Of a stretch of DNA of 64,000 nucleotides, positions 22,618-32,905 are shown piece after piece. The DNA lies in contig JBBDHG010000008.1 of the NCBI GenBank assembly GCA_037951165.1, positions 8,490,001 to 8,554,000 on the forward strand. Direction: 5' to 3'. The notes under the pieces are model-generated. The model was not told where the DNA came from and searched no databases. It saw nothing but the letters and a program-made list of their open reading frames with translations. The translations under genes and the position numbers were made by a program. The number at the start of each line of letters is the position of its first letter. Within the stretch, counting starts at the first letter, position 1. The stretch comes from Lophius americanus (lineage: Eukaryota; Chordata; Actinopteri; Lophiiformes; Lophiidae).

Positions 22618-22675
22618 ACTAAATTTCCGCTTTAGGGATTATTAAAGTTTCTATCTATCTATCTATATATCTAAA
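22618..22675 (+). mobile_element. Retroposon 3' tail with (CTAT)n
   Basis: AATTTCCGCTTTAGGGATTA then TTAAAGTTTCTATCTATCTA closely follows the 'aatttccct..gggat.aataaagt..tctatctatc' end typical of fish LINE/SINE families. The body upstream is not recognisable. Confidence 0.65.
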
Positions 22676-23440
22676 CCTCGGAGGCTTAAAGTCCTTCCTT
22701 CTTCCTGAGACTTTCACCGAATGAGAGATATCGGCAGGGCTGTATTATCCTGAAATAGCACACTTAAGTCCAAATTGATATTGCCAATCGCTGTTGACTC
22801 GTCTTGACCCCCTTTGAAAAGTGGCCTTATGTCAGGCTTGTGATCATGGCAAGAATGTCAAAGGTCAGAGGTGACATAGACGAGGCGCTTAGAGCGACAG
22901 GATGATGAAAACACTATGAAAACACAATGTCTATATGATTATTGTGTTGTGTTGTCACTGCCTGGAAAAAGTCAGTCAAATTGTCTATATGTAGTCCATT
23001 AGTCTTGACTGGAATGCGCTGTTTGATTAAACCTGACAACACACTTGTGTCTGTAGTCAGCCAATAAAAAGCTGCAAATTTTTGGCTCAAAAATGTCTTC
23101 ATTAGTTGAGGAGGAAAATGTACTTTTAATTAAAAAGGTCAGTATTATTCGCAAATGTTATCTGAATAGGAGTGCTCATTGTGCAATAGTCTGGTTTCGC
23201 TCTGTGTTTTAATGTAATATTATTTTTCTACATTTAACCGCTTTATGGCCGTTTGAAGTCCCGGTGTGCCTTATTTTAATCAGGCCATATTTTAATGCTT
23301 TTAATATCCTTGTATTATATTGTCTCCAACTTTTCTAATTACATTCCCACTTTGTAAAGGTCTTGAAGTCTAGTCAAATGTCACTTTCCGGTAGAATTTT
23401 AATTCAACATGATTTGCTTTAATGACATCACTGCAGGAAA
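22676..23440. other. Unique non-coding stretch
   Basis: Mixed AT-rich sequence. The 62-residue minus frame at 22914-23102 has no domain. No repeat identified. Confidence 0.45.
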
Positions 23441-23545
23441 TGTTGTGTGAATCTGTGAATGCTGCATTATAGAATGCTTTAAGTGGTCAAGCAGACAATA
23501 AAAGTGCTATTTAAGTACAGTCCAATTACAGTTTACCATTATATA
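23441..23545 (+). mobile_element. SINE 3' tail
   Basis: GTTGTGTGAATCTGTGAATG, GAATGCTTTAAGTGGTCAAG, AAAAGTGCTATTTAAGTACA, GTCCAATTACAGTTTACCAT: the ordered words of a common fish SINE tail (AAGCGCTTTGAGTGGTC...CTATATAAATACAGTCC). Same family as 3410-3516. No head is visible upstream. Confidence 0.75.
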
Positions 23546-24454
23546 TCACCAACGTATGGATGATTAAAATCTTTGAATGACTGTTAGATTTTGTTGAAAA
23601 AATAAAACTCAAAGGTTAGACAAACTATTTACAAAAGGCAGCAAACAATAGAAAGTCTTTGTTAGCCATCATGCTAACCTCCGCCAGCCCCATTCAAGCA
23701 TTCTGTTCCTGCATCACAGACTCACCCACAACATCTGAGCGGTTAAAACCCTAAACACTGTTAGTTGTAGCTGGGAAATTAATCTTCAGTTTAAAGAAAA
23801 AGGGAAAAAAAAGCTTCCGTCCAACATAAAGAGAAAAAATAAAAATACCAATATTTACAGAAATACTAGCATGAAGAATGAGGACAGAATTTTTACTTCA
23901 CTTTACATTCTGACTCACAAATTGACAGGACATTCAATCCGTGTGTGCTTTCTTATATTATTCAGCCCAAGCATTTAAACACATTTTATGGTTTTTTTCT
24001 CCTGGCCCTGCTTAGACTATCTCGGGTGGCCAAGTTTGCCCATAGCACAGCTAAATCATATATTGTACAGCAGTACTAGACTTTTCAAGTTTTTCCTCAT
24101 GTTTATCATTTAGTTAAATTACCAATGCCGACGAAGTGTTTCTTGTCAGTGTTATTTTGTATGGAAAGGTTCTAATTTTCTCATAATTTCCCAAATTACA
24201 CTTAACCAATTCAAGCAACATCCACTCAACTCAATAATTGCCAAACAGACACGTATAGGATTATAAGACATACACAGGCATCATCTTTAATTTTATTCCT
24301 TTGGTTTTATTGCTTTTCTTTTGTGATGTTTTGTCATATTGTTATTGCGTACTCTTTTTATATTTATTGACAGTCATTTTCACGTTCTTGCATCTCGGTC
24401 CTTTCGACGTCTCTCTCTTGCAGCTTCTTTGCCTTGGGGCTTTGTCCTGTCCTT
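23546..24454. other. Unique non-coding stretch
   Basis: No repeat or exon recognised. A-rich short runs near 23800-23860. Confidence 0.45.
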
Positions 24455-24523
24455 TCTCAGAGCACTTTGTGAACGATTGTTTATAATGGTGCCATAAAAA
24501 TGAAAATTATTGTTATCATTAAT
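24455..24523 (+). mobile_element. Retroposon 3' tail
   Basis: TTTCTCAGAGCACTTTGTGA, ATAATGGTGCCATAAAAATG and AAAATTATTGTTATCATTAA match the 'aaagcactttgtaa...aaaagtgctatataaataaa.ttattatt' end of fish retroposons. The upstream body is not resolved. Confidence 0.6.
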
Positions 24524-25080
24524 ACGTGCTCAACTCAGTACCCAGTTCAATCACATTAGTGGTTGTGCCTGTCCTTATGCTCTTTTATTTCTTTATCAGT
24601 AAACGCTGTGGATCAAACAGAAGACTAGAATGGCAGAACAGCTCAAAACCCGTCTGTCTTGTCCCTCCCGTCCTCACACTGTCGAAATTTACACCGATCT
24701 GCGGCCAAATTCCAAGGCTTCTGCCCTATCCGTTCGACAAGTTTCCGAAAAATCCTTTTTTTTGCAGAGTCCTGCCAAAAAAACAACACATGTTCAAACC
24801 TTAACCAACTGTAGTCAGGGAAGGAACCATCAACTGAAAGGGCGCGAGCTCCGGATGTGTTCAGGCTCAAGTCTGTAGTTGTGCCTTTTGGATTCGGTAC
24901 AAACGTTTCTGGCTGTTAATGACCTGCTGAGTTTCAAATTAAGGGCCTATTTCTTTTCTTGTGTGGCAAATAGAGCTAAAGATGTCTTGTGTGTTTTACA
25001 GTGTGTGTTTGAGAACAGGTCCATACTTAGTGCTGCTGTCATATTTTAATTAAAGCCAAACTGCAGGCTTAATTACTGCC
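24524..25080. other. Unique non-coding stretch with constrained-looking end
   Basis: 24950-25080 (TGTCATATTTTAATTAAAGC, CAGGCTTAATTACTGCCATG) is complex and homeodomain-site rich, which could indicate regulatory DNA. No coding evidence for the overlapping frames at 24526-24878. Confidence 0.35.
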
Positions 25081-25082
25081 AT

Positions 25083-25440
25083 GATAAACAACACCTCTCC
25101 CTCTCTCGCTCTTTCTCCCCCTCTCTCTTTCCCCTTTTTTTGTCATCAAAGGACTGACAAAGCTCACACAGATGTAGACACACACTCACTGAGAGAGAAA
25201 GAGAGCCTGCGGTCGGTCTCGGCGGTGCAGCAGAACTGTGTTTATGGCTGTTAATGAAAACTGAGGCCAGAGTCCCAGAATCCCAATGCTAATCACCATC
25301 CAACTCTCAGGACAGGAGAAAGAGAGAGAGGCAGGGACAGAGAGGAAGAGGGAGAGGCAGAGACAGAGAGGAAGAAGGAGAGAGAGGGACAGAGAGGAAG
25401 GAGGAGAGAGAGGGTGAAAGGAAGTGTTTTTAGAGGCCAC
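25083..25440. repeat. CT-rich then GA-rich low-complexity pair
   Basis: 25083-25143 is CT-rich. After ~45 bp, 25190-25210 and 25310-25430 are GA-rich, with imperfect repeats of GGACAGAGAGGAAG spaced ~30-40 bp. The two halves are partly complementary and could form an imperfect hairpin. Frames on the minus strand here are low-complexity Ser/Leu only. Confidence 0.8.
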
Positions 25441-27660
25441 GACGCACGTTCATGTCTGTGTGTGCAAAAAAAGATAAAAGTGAGCATACTGAACAGCGGG
25501 CATCATCTATCTCTGCCTGTTTATATATGTTGTAAGTCATTGTGTGTGTGTGTGTTTATGTGTGGGTTGCAGTAGAACCGGCAAAGACCTCATGGTGGAC
25601 AGAAATTACAAAACAAAAAGTATGAGGTATGAGGCATCCCTAACTGTTACCTCATTATTTAATTTGAATAATTAGGTGAACACGAACTGAACTGAAACGC
25701 TATGGCTTGACGTCAATATTTGGTTCCATTCTGATTTATTCACACTTTTTAGACTAATTTCAGTATCTACCTTACACCATTGTTATTGTAACTGAAAAAA
25801 AAGATTAAAGAAAGCTATCACCATCAAGGTGATATCACCATAGGGTGTGCTCTAACCTGATTGCAAAGTTAAAAAGAAAGTTCTCCTCATAATAGTAAAA
25901 ATTATAATTACAATAATAAAACTTTGGGTAGTGAGGTCCAGAGTGGGGGGCTGCAATTGAGTAGGCTCTGTCACCCTTACACCGGAGCTTATCACGGGGG
26001 CACAAAATAGAAGAAAGATGTTGTGCAAAATGACAAACTCTCAGATGCATTTGTTCAAAGGTATGCTGGTAACATCTGGTGTAGAATTTGGTTTTGAGGC
26101 GGTCTGGAAACTGTTTTATGATCATTCTCGTTGAAGCTACAGTGGTGACTGTTGAGGTGTGGGCTCAGAGTGATTTTTCTACTTTTGCTAGAGCTTTACT
26201 TAAGACGTGATGTTTAGCTGGAGTGTCCGGCTAGAAGAAATGTCGTACAGTGAATATAATAAGAAAAGTGTAATGTTCAATGAGATATTTATCTATGAAG
26301 CTTATTAAAGACTGAACTGTGTTTTAAATTATAAAGAGAATCGGCTTTGAATGTGAAAACAATCCAGGAAGAAAGAAAGGTAAAAAAAACAACTATATAA
26401 GAGCCATGGTCGCCCTGACCTCCTCGGTCGAGAGAAATTTTGTTCCTAGCATAAGCTAGTTTTTCTAACTTTTCACTGATGAAGAAGTTTATCACCCAGA
26501 AATAAGATACATATTTTATTTTCTCAGGACCTGACAGCCTGCATGTCTTGGAACACATATCCTTTAGAAGAACAGAACAAAAGTTGAGCTGGTTGTGTAT
26601 TTCCTCTGAGTCTTGTATCGTGTTCAATTGTCCGTGTGCTTCTCATTTATTAAAATAGATCCTTTCGCCTTGGCTATAATAGTCTAGCGCTGTGATGCCA
26701 ACATAGGCCTGAGTGAAGGACCTGACCTCTGAACCTGACCTGATTATATTTCTGACAACTGGGAGTGAATGTTGACGTGGTGAGATGTGTGGGGAACAAC
26801 ATATGAGCAAAAACAGCCAGTCTAACATTGCTAGCAGCGACCCAGCACACACATAGCTGTGACAAACATTCTTAATACTCTACTTACTACATGTTTTTTG
26901 CTCACACTTTAGTGGACTTAAGGTCCGCGCATTTTTGTCTCATTTCAATCAAAGGAAACCGTCAAACATTTAGTCCACAAAAGTGTTGATTGTCTATTAC
27001 ATCAGATTATTATTAACATTTTCTTTTGGTCATTTACTCTTATTTAATTCATCGATGAGTGATTAAAAATAGGCTAAATGATTAAAGGCCATTTATACTC
27101 CATTTACCTGTGAAGAAAATTCTGTTCCGTTCTTGCATGTGTCTTCTTGTTGACAATGACACATCCACAAGATGGCAGTGAAGGGTCAAATGAATTGACC
27201 ACAACAAAAAATGGTGACCCCGTTTTATACTAGAGGGTGGTCTGTGAGGCTATTACATACATTTCAACCTGGGTTATCTTTTTCAAATCTTTGCTTTGGT
27301 GTTTTGTTCTTCATGTTTGGTTTTCAGATCTATTATTATATTGAATGTATCCTCCCTGAATATTTCGGTATTTGCACTACTTAGAATAGTGACACAAACT
27401 TTTACATTAAACATCAAGTAAATAGTGTAAGAGAAGCGTGTTGCATTTGGAATGAATACAGTTTTTTTCTTACTAATTACCAATTTAAAGTTCAAAGTTT
27501 TTATTCCTTAAACTCCTGTTTAGTGTCAATTTTTTTTTCACCAACAACATTGCATGTTGATTTAGTTGCAGTCAGTGTTTACTGATGAGTCATATTTTCA
27601 TTGTCGCATCTTTTGAAATGTAAAAAATCTTAACAAATAGTTTTCGTTATAGTTACAGCA
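25441..27660. other. Unique non-coding stretch
   Basis: A short TG run lies at 25541-25555. CCACAAGATGGCAG at 27165 resembles a CTCF core. Minus-strand frames up to 112 residues (25835-26627) are unsupported by any domain. No repeat family was recognised. Confidence 0.45.
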
Positions 27661-27667
27661 TTTACAG

Positions 27668-27700
<33 letters not shown>

Positions 27701-27703
27701 CGC
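27668..27703 (+). repeat. CA microsatellite
   Basis: Mostly pure (CA) for 36 bp with a CACG interruption, followed by an AGAGAGA stub. Confidence 0.95.
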
Positions 27704-27799
27704 AGAGAGATAGAGGCACACTACTACAAAGAGACAGAAACAAAAAGACTTCCAAATAATTAGTGAGCCAAGGAGTCTGCAGCACTGTAGAGGCAACAG

Positions 27800-28250
27800 T
27801 TTGTGTGTGTGCGTGTGTGGTAGTGTGCGTATGTGTGTGTGTGTCTGTGTGTTTGTGTGGCTGTAGATCTGGACAGTCCTCCTTAATGAGGAAACTGAGG
27901 ACAGACTGGTTTATAGAGAAAACCTTCCAAATCCCATTACTGCACTGGTTAAAGTGTGTGTGTGTGAGTGTGTGTATGTGTGTGTGTGTGTGTCTAAGTG
28001 TGTGTTTATTATTGCGTGTGTTTTAGGTCTCTGAAGTCTCTATGTTGTGTCTATGTGGGTGTATGTTCCACTCTGTCCACAGTAAACAGAGACTACTCAT
28101 TAAAGCTTTCCGCTCGACTGCTGGTGAGCACAAAATCCTGGAAACTGGATAATCCACTCCTGAACACAAACACACACACACACACAACATGCACACACAC
28201 ACACACACAATCATCCGCACACACAATCATACCCTCACACAATCATACCC
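27800..28250. repeat. TG arrays facing a CA array
   Basis: Imperfect TG tracts at 27800-27862 and 27953-28018 are followed by imperfect CA tracts at 28165-28245. TG and CA on the same strand are complementary, so the arms could pair across ~150 bp. The intervening sequence is unique. Open frames here are repeat translations. Confidence 0.85.
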
Positions 28251-28299
28251 AAACGCTTAAGCTCTTTCCAGCCTGCTGACTTTCAGCCCTCGTATCAAC

Positions 28300-28430
28300 T
28301 CAACCTGGAGAAAGAGAAAGTGAGAGGAGAAGGCAAGAGAAACAGAGACAGGAAGAAGGGATGGAGGTCAATATGGAAGAGGGCAGGAAGAGAGAGCTAG
28401 ACAGAAAGTGTCAAGAAAAAGGTGCGTTGT
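28300..28430 (+). repeat. Purine-rich low-complexity tract
   Basis: GAGAAAGAGAAAGTGAGAGG and AAGAGAGAGCTAGACAGAAA words. Precedes the much larger tract at 29225. Confidence 0.75.
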
Positions 28431-29224
28431 CACCCAATGATACTTGTTTGAGGCTAATTTATGCTGAACATTAAAGATTGACACGGGCAAGCCTTAGATC
28501 TGTACCATTCATTTTATTCGTCTGTATTTGTCCATGTTTTGTGAAAGCCTACAGATCCAGATGAAATGGATCAGTACCACCGGAAAACATTGGGAGCAGT
28601 TGAACCATAATCCAAGCAAAGCATAGGATATAAGAAGAAAATAGTGATGTTTAATCAGTTAAAATAGCTTTGTGTCCTCACGTCACACGCATTTGATGTC
28701 CTAATATCACTGCTGATGACATCACTCTTTTTTTTACATTATTACAACGGCTTTTTGTTGTTGTCGTAAGTTCTTACTGTTGGCGGTGATTACTTGTGGA
28801 TGTATCAGAGCCAACATAAAAGAACAGTGGTCTGTGGCCATTGATGGATTCAACATCTGAAATGGACAATCATTTCTGGAAATGGATAAAACATCGGTGT
28901 GAATGTTTTCAGAAGATATAAACACATTTTGAAGCGTGAGTAGCCAATTTCTGGAAATTATATTGCTTTGTTAAGAACTGTCACATAGCGCGGGGTTAAT
29001 CCCAGCCCACTTGCATTATTATAGAATATTGTGTTGCATCGTGTGAATTGTTGAAGAGATTTCTTTTTTTAAAGATGCAAGTAACATCTTCCATCTTTTG
29101 CATCACCTGGTGCAAATGTGCAACTCCTCGTGGTTTAGAAAAAATGTTCTGTAGTTACATCACAAAAAGAATTCCCTTCACTTTCCGAGTCAACAGATCG
29201 TATAAGTATTCAAACCTTCAGGAT
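28431..29224. other. Unique non-coding stretch
   Basis: No repeat or exon recognised. The 28440-28720 part may belong to an unnamed dispersed repeat (a GATGACATCACTC word near its end), but I could not confirm this. Confidence 0.4.
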
Positions 29225-30235
29225 GAAAGGTTAACTGGAGGATGGTAGGAGCGGAGGAGGAAAGAGGGAGTGAAGGATGAAGAACTGCAGTCAAAGAGAG
29301 AAGGACAGGGTACAGAAGACAATGTGATCATAAAAAAAAGCATAGAGAATGAACAATTGCAAAAAATGGAATTAGGAGGACCTGAAGGACGACGGACGTA
29401 AAAAGGGACATCACTGATGAGGAGAGGCATTCAAATATGGAGAGCACCTCTTGCAGGATGAATCCTCCATCTTATACCCTCCTTCTTCTTCTCCTCTTTT
29501 ACTGCTTACTATGTTTTATCCTCATCTTCTTTACTCCTACCCATCCTCTCTGTTGCGACAGAAAAAAAAGAATGGGTGGAGGAGCAAAAGGAGATCAAGA
29601 ATGTGAAGATGAGGAGTTGGTAGAACAATTACAGGGTAGCTTAAACAGAGTCAGCAGAGGAGGTCAAATGAAAAGATGGAGTAAAACAGGGAAACTGTGA
29701 TGGTGAGGAGGAGAGGAAAGAATGAGGAGGACAAAGGAGGGAGGAAGAGGAGGAACAAAAGACAACCATTTGGGTGTAAGCAAAGATGGAAAAGGTTGAA
29801 GAAGGGAAAGAGAAGAGGAAGAGTGGGCGCAGATGTTCAAAAAGGAACGGGGAGTATTGAGGAGGAGTAGAAATCAAAATGTAGTTATTTGGATGATGGT
29901 GGTGAAGAAAAAAAAGGGGGGCAGGAGATTTAGTTTAGAAGGCGATTTTAGAAAAAGGGTTAAGGCCATGCTTCAGAAGAAGGGAAGTGGAGAAGGCAGA
30001 GAGGCGACGAGATGAAAGAGGCAGAAAAAGAGGAAACCACAGAGAAGAGTATGAAAAATGAACAGAGACACCGAGTGGGGGAAGAAGAAGAGTAAATTGG
30101 GAACGTGAGGATGACGGTTGTAGATAAGAAAGACAGGATAGGAGAATCAATCAGAAGGAAGGAGGGGCAGAGTATAGGTGAACAAGGTGAAAAAGTGATT
30201 ATGATGAAGAGGAGGAGCAGCAGAGGGATTGGGTG
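29225..30235 (+). repeat. Kilobase-scale polypurine-biased tract
   Basis: For about 1 kb the plus strand is overwhelmingly A and G (GGAGGAGAGGAAAGAATGAG, AGAAGAAGGGAAGTGGAGAA), interrupted by a pyrimidine-rich ~95-bp segment at 29460-29555. Many overlapping open frames arise on both strands because stop codons are rare in such composition; none has a domain. Confidence 0.85.
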
Positions 30236-30535
30236 TATTTGTCTGGTTAATCCTCTCCTATTAGCACATCCTCTGTGTGCTGTAAGGATTAGCCTGTTGT
30301 CTGAGCTCCAGCAGGTCGGGAGGCCGGGGCTGTCGGCCCAGTCAGGAGCCTCTGACGGCGGGTGCAGCAGCCCACCACAGTCCTCGCACTCCTCCCGTCC
30401 TGGAGCAGAGTGAGGCTTCAGCATTTGTTTGTTCAGTGCGTGGTGCTGAATATCCAATGAGGTGATGGATGGCAGAGCGTTTCCCTGGGCAACGGTTTAG
30501 AGGCCCTCCCCTCAATTAACCTCTTGGCATTACTC
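30236..30535. other. Constrained-looking unique element (candidate regulatory DNA)
   Basis: Right after the polypurine tract the sequence becomes complex and GC-richer (GTCGGGAGGCCGGGGCTGTC, CATTTGTTTGTTCAGTGCGT, CCTCAATTAACCTCTTGGCA). No splice-flanked coding exon is visible. Functional interpretation is by appearance only. Confidence 0.25.
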
Positions 30536-31020
30536 TCTCTCTCTCACTCTCATACACACACAGACACACGCACACACACAATGTCACGCACACATATACT
30601 GTAGCGATAACTCATGCATTGATATGCAAGATACCAAGTCGTGAAACCCGTGCATGGATCAGGTCAGGTAGAGGCCGACGTTCATAATTCATAGCACCGA
30701 ATAAACACACACACACACACACACACCCAAGCATACACACAGTAAAACACAGCTTAGCAGAAAATGCTGTATTTACAATTCGGGTCACACAGGCAGAGAT
30801 AAAACACACCAAAGCGAACACGGGTCAGTATCTGGTGTTTCTAATGCAGAGCACACATACACACTCCTATACACACTTACACACATTGTGACACACTCAA
30901 ATACACACTTAAACACATACAGTTTGAGGGCAAAGCATCGCTTATGATATTTGTAATGCGGAACACAGACTCGGGTCAACATTGAAGACACACACACACA
31001 CACACACACTGACACACACA
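30536..31020 (+). repeat. Cluster of CA microsatellites
   Basis: Separate imperfect CA arrays lie at 30552-30580, 30706-30728, 30850-30925 (spaced ACACAC words) and 30988-31022. Between them, a word pair GCTTAGCAGAAAATGCTGTA / GCATCGCTTATGATATTTGT and related segments suggest a partly repeated unit. Confidence 0.8.
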
Positions 31021-31349
31021 CATATCTGTTATTCAGTACACACACTGGACATTCAGCTGGCTAGAGATAAGCCATGTACATGGAAACAAATTAATAAATA
31101 AGAGAAGAAGTAGCCTCTCAGAACATCCTGTTTCAACCACACTGCATGTGATTTATGGCATTTACAGTAGATGAAAACCAGACTTGTTTTTTTTTGCCTG
31201 TGGGAAGCCTGACATAACCGGAAGTGTTTGTTTGGTGGAGGATGTTTGGGGGTGGTGGTGGCCCCTGGGAAGCAAAGCCGAGGGAGAAAAAAGTCTGTGA
31301 TGGACCGCAAACGATACGCAGACAGGCTTGCTTTCACATCAAATCACAT

Positions 31350-31410
31350 TATCCCAGTGTGTGTCTACGTGTGTGTCTGTATGTGTGTGTGTGTGGGTGT
31401 GTGTGGAGAC
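31350..31410 (+). repeat. Imperfect TG microsatellite
   Basis: GTGTGTCTACGTGTGTGTCT followed by (TG) and GGGTGTGTGTGG. Confidence 0.85.
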
Positions 31411-31497
31411 AGATGCATGTGTATATCTGTTTTTGTATATTTTTGTTCTATAACTAAGAGAGCAAAGGGTTTGGGGACATGACTGTGTCACTGATGT

Positions 31498-31500
<3 letters not shown>

Positions 31501-31575
<75 letters not shown>
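31501..31575 (+). repeat. Pure (TG)37 microsatellite
   Basis: Uninterrupted TG dinucleotides for 75 bp, ending in CTGTCTGTGAGAGTGAGTGA. The His-Thr/Cys-Val frames over it are artefacts. Probably highly length-variable. Confidence 0.98.
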
Positions 31576-31576
<1 letters not shown>

Positions 31577-31579
31577 TGT

Positions 31580-32744
31580 CTGTGAGAGTGAGTGAGTGGG
31601 AGAGAAGTACTGTCCAGGGGGGAGATCTTTTTCTGCTCCAGTTATAGCGGTCAGACACCAGCAAAGCCCTCTCCTGTCCATTTCCTGTTAACCTCTGACC
31701 CCTGCTGGCTGAGTTGAGGTCCCGTGGGTTTGGATGTCGTTCGTATGTTTGGGGGTGTCCCCCTTCAGACCTCAAAGGCAAAAAACAGAAATACCAGAAA
31801 TAAAAGAAGCGAGAATAGAGGACCTCAGAATGATGTCCCGTTTCCAAGTTCTTAAAGTAACCACGATGTGTGTGGACAAAACAATAAGGTATTTAGAAAA
31901 TACTTTTTAACTATTCTCTTGTAGTTAATATAATTGAAACTAGAATAATAGTCATGCCCCAAAGTTACGATCACAAAATTTGTATCCCTACAAAAATATT
32001 ATTCGAAGGCACATCAGTTCATATTAGTTTAAATGAAATGGATTCAAAATTACTAGAAGAGAGCAAAATCGTATGCTGTAATCCGGCTCCAGAACCATGG
32101 GATCCTACCCCTAGAATCTGGTATCACGTCGGTGTCATTATTAGTTTGGAGTTTTGTACTAGTGCTTATTCAGTAACCCTTCAAAATACACCAAATTTGA
32201 CACGGAAATGAATCTGTTGCAGGTAGAATTAGATTTCTATACGATTTCCATGGACCCTATGAATTTAAAATTCTGGGTCCAATGTGGATCACCATCTGGA
32301 ACAAAACTTGAATTAAGATCATAATTTAATCTGGGCTGGATCATTTGCCTCATTTTTGTCCAAGTATTTTAGGTTTTATCCATGAAGGCTAAATTATGTA
32401 TAGAGCATTACTGCGATGGTGAATAATTCTTCGAATAAAAAACTTCCGGATGCTGATGGGAATCCTGTCAACAGTCAAAATCGGATCCATTGCTTAAATA
32501 GCCATACCCTAACTCTTTCTGAAATAAAGAAAAAAATATATATATATGCTTAAATATATACATAAAGTCTGTTTATACCGTTTCACTAATTCTGCTAACA
32601 GACAGACAAACTTCTGCAAACATAAATCCCTCGCAGACAGAGGTGGAAGGAAAATAAACAACAACAAGGCCTACGGCTATATCACCAAAAAGCCCCCACT
32701 GCCCTGGCATTGTATAAGCAATCTACCTAATAGAACTTTGTGAG
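31580..32744. other. Non-coding stretch, possible unnamed repeat
   Basis: 31950-32330 (AAAATATTATTCGAAGGCAC, CCGGCTCCAGAACCATGGGA, TCCAATGTGGATCACCATCT) has the look of a decayed dispersed element and shares 'gtggatc'-type words with family X, but not in a convincing order. A plus frame of 85 residues (31954-32211) has no domain. Confidence 0.35.
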
Positions 32745-32905
32745 CTTATGTCTGAAAAACTGTATTTTTGGTTAAAAAGAAGCTCATCCTAGTGTGTAAA
32801 ATATGAAATGTTAGAGTAAAATACAATACACAGAATATAGATCTCCTCGCACCAATATAGATTCATATGCACCAAATTTGAACTACATTGGACAAACTGC
32901 TGAAA
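32745..32905 (-). repeat. Family S unit A, inverted
   Basis: On the minus strand it reads CAAATTTGGTGCATATGAAT, GCGAGGAGATCTATATTCTG, TTCATATTTTACACACTAGG and CAGTTTTTCAGACATAAGCT. This matches unit A of the array at 14080-15100 almost word for word. Confidence 0.75.

Noticed and set aside
29960..30457. 165-residue minus frame over the polypurine tract
   Set aside because: Low-complexity Ser/Leu/Pro product from the same composition effect. The only complex part is near 30240-30450 and has no domain.
32200..32450. Another family X copy
   Set aside because: Shares isolated words (GGGTCCAATGTGGATC) but not in the family order.
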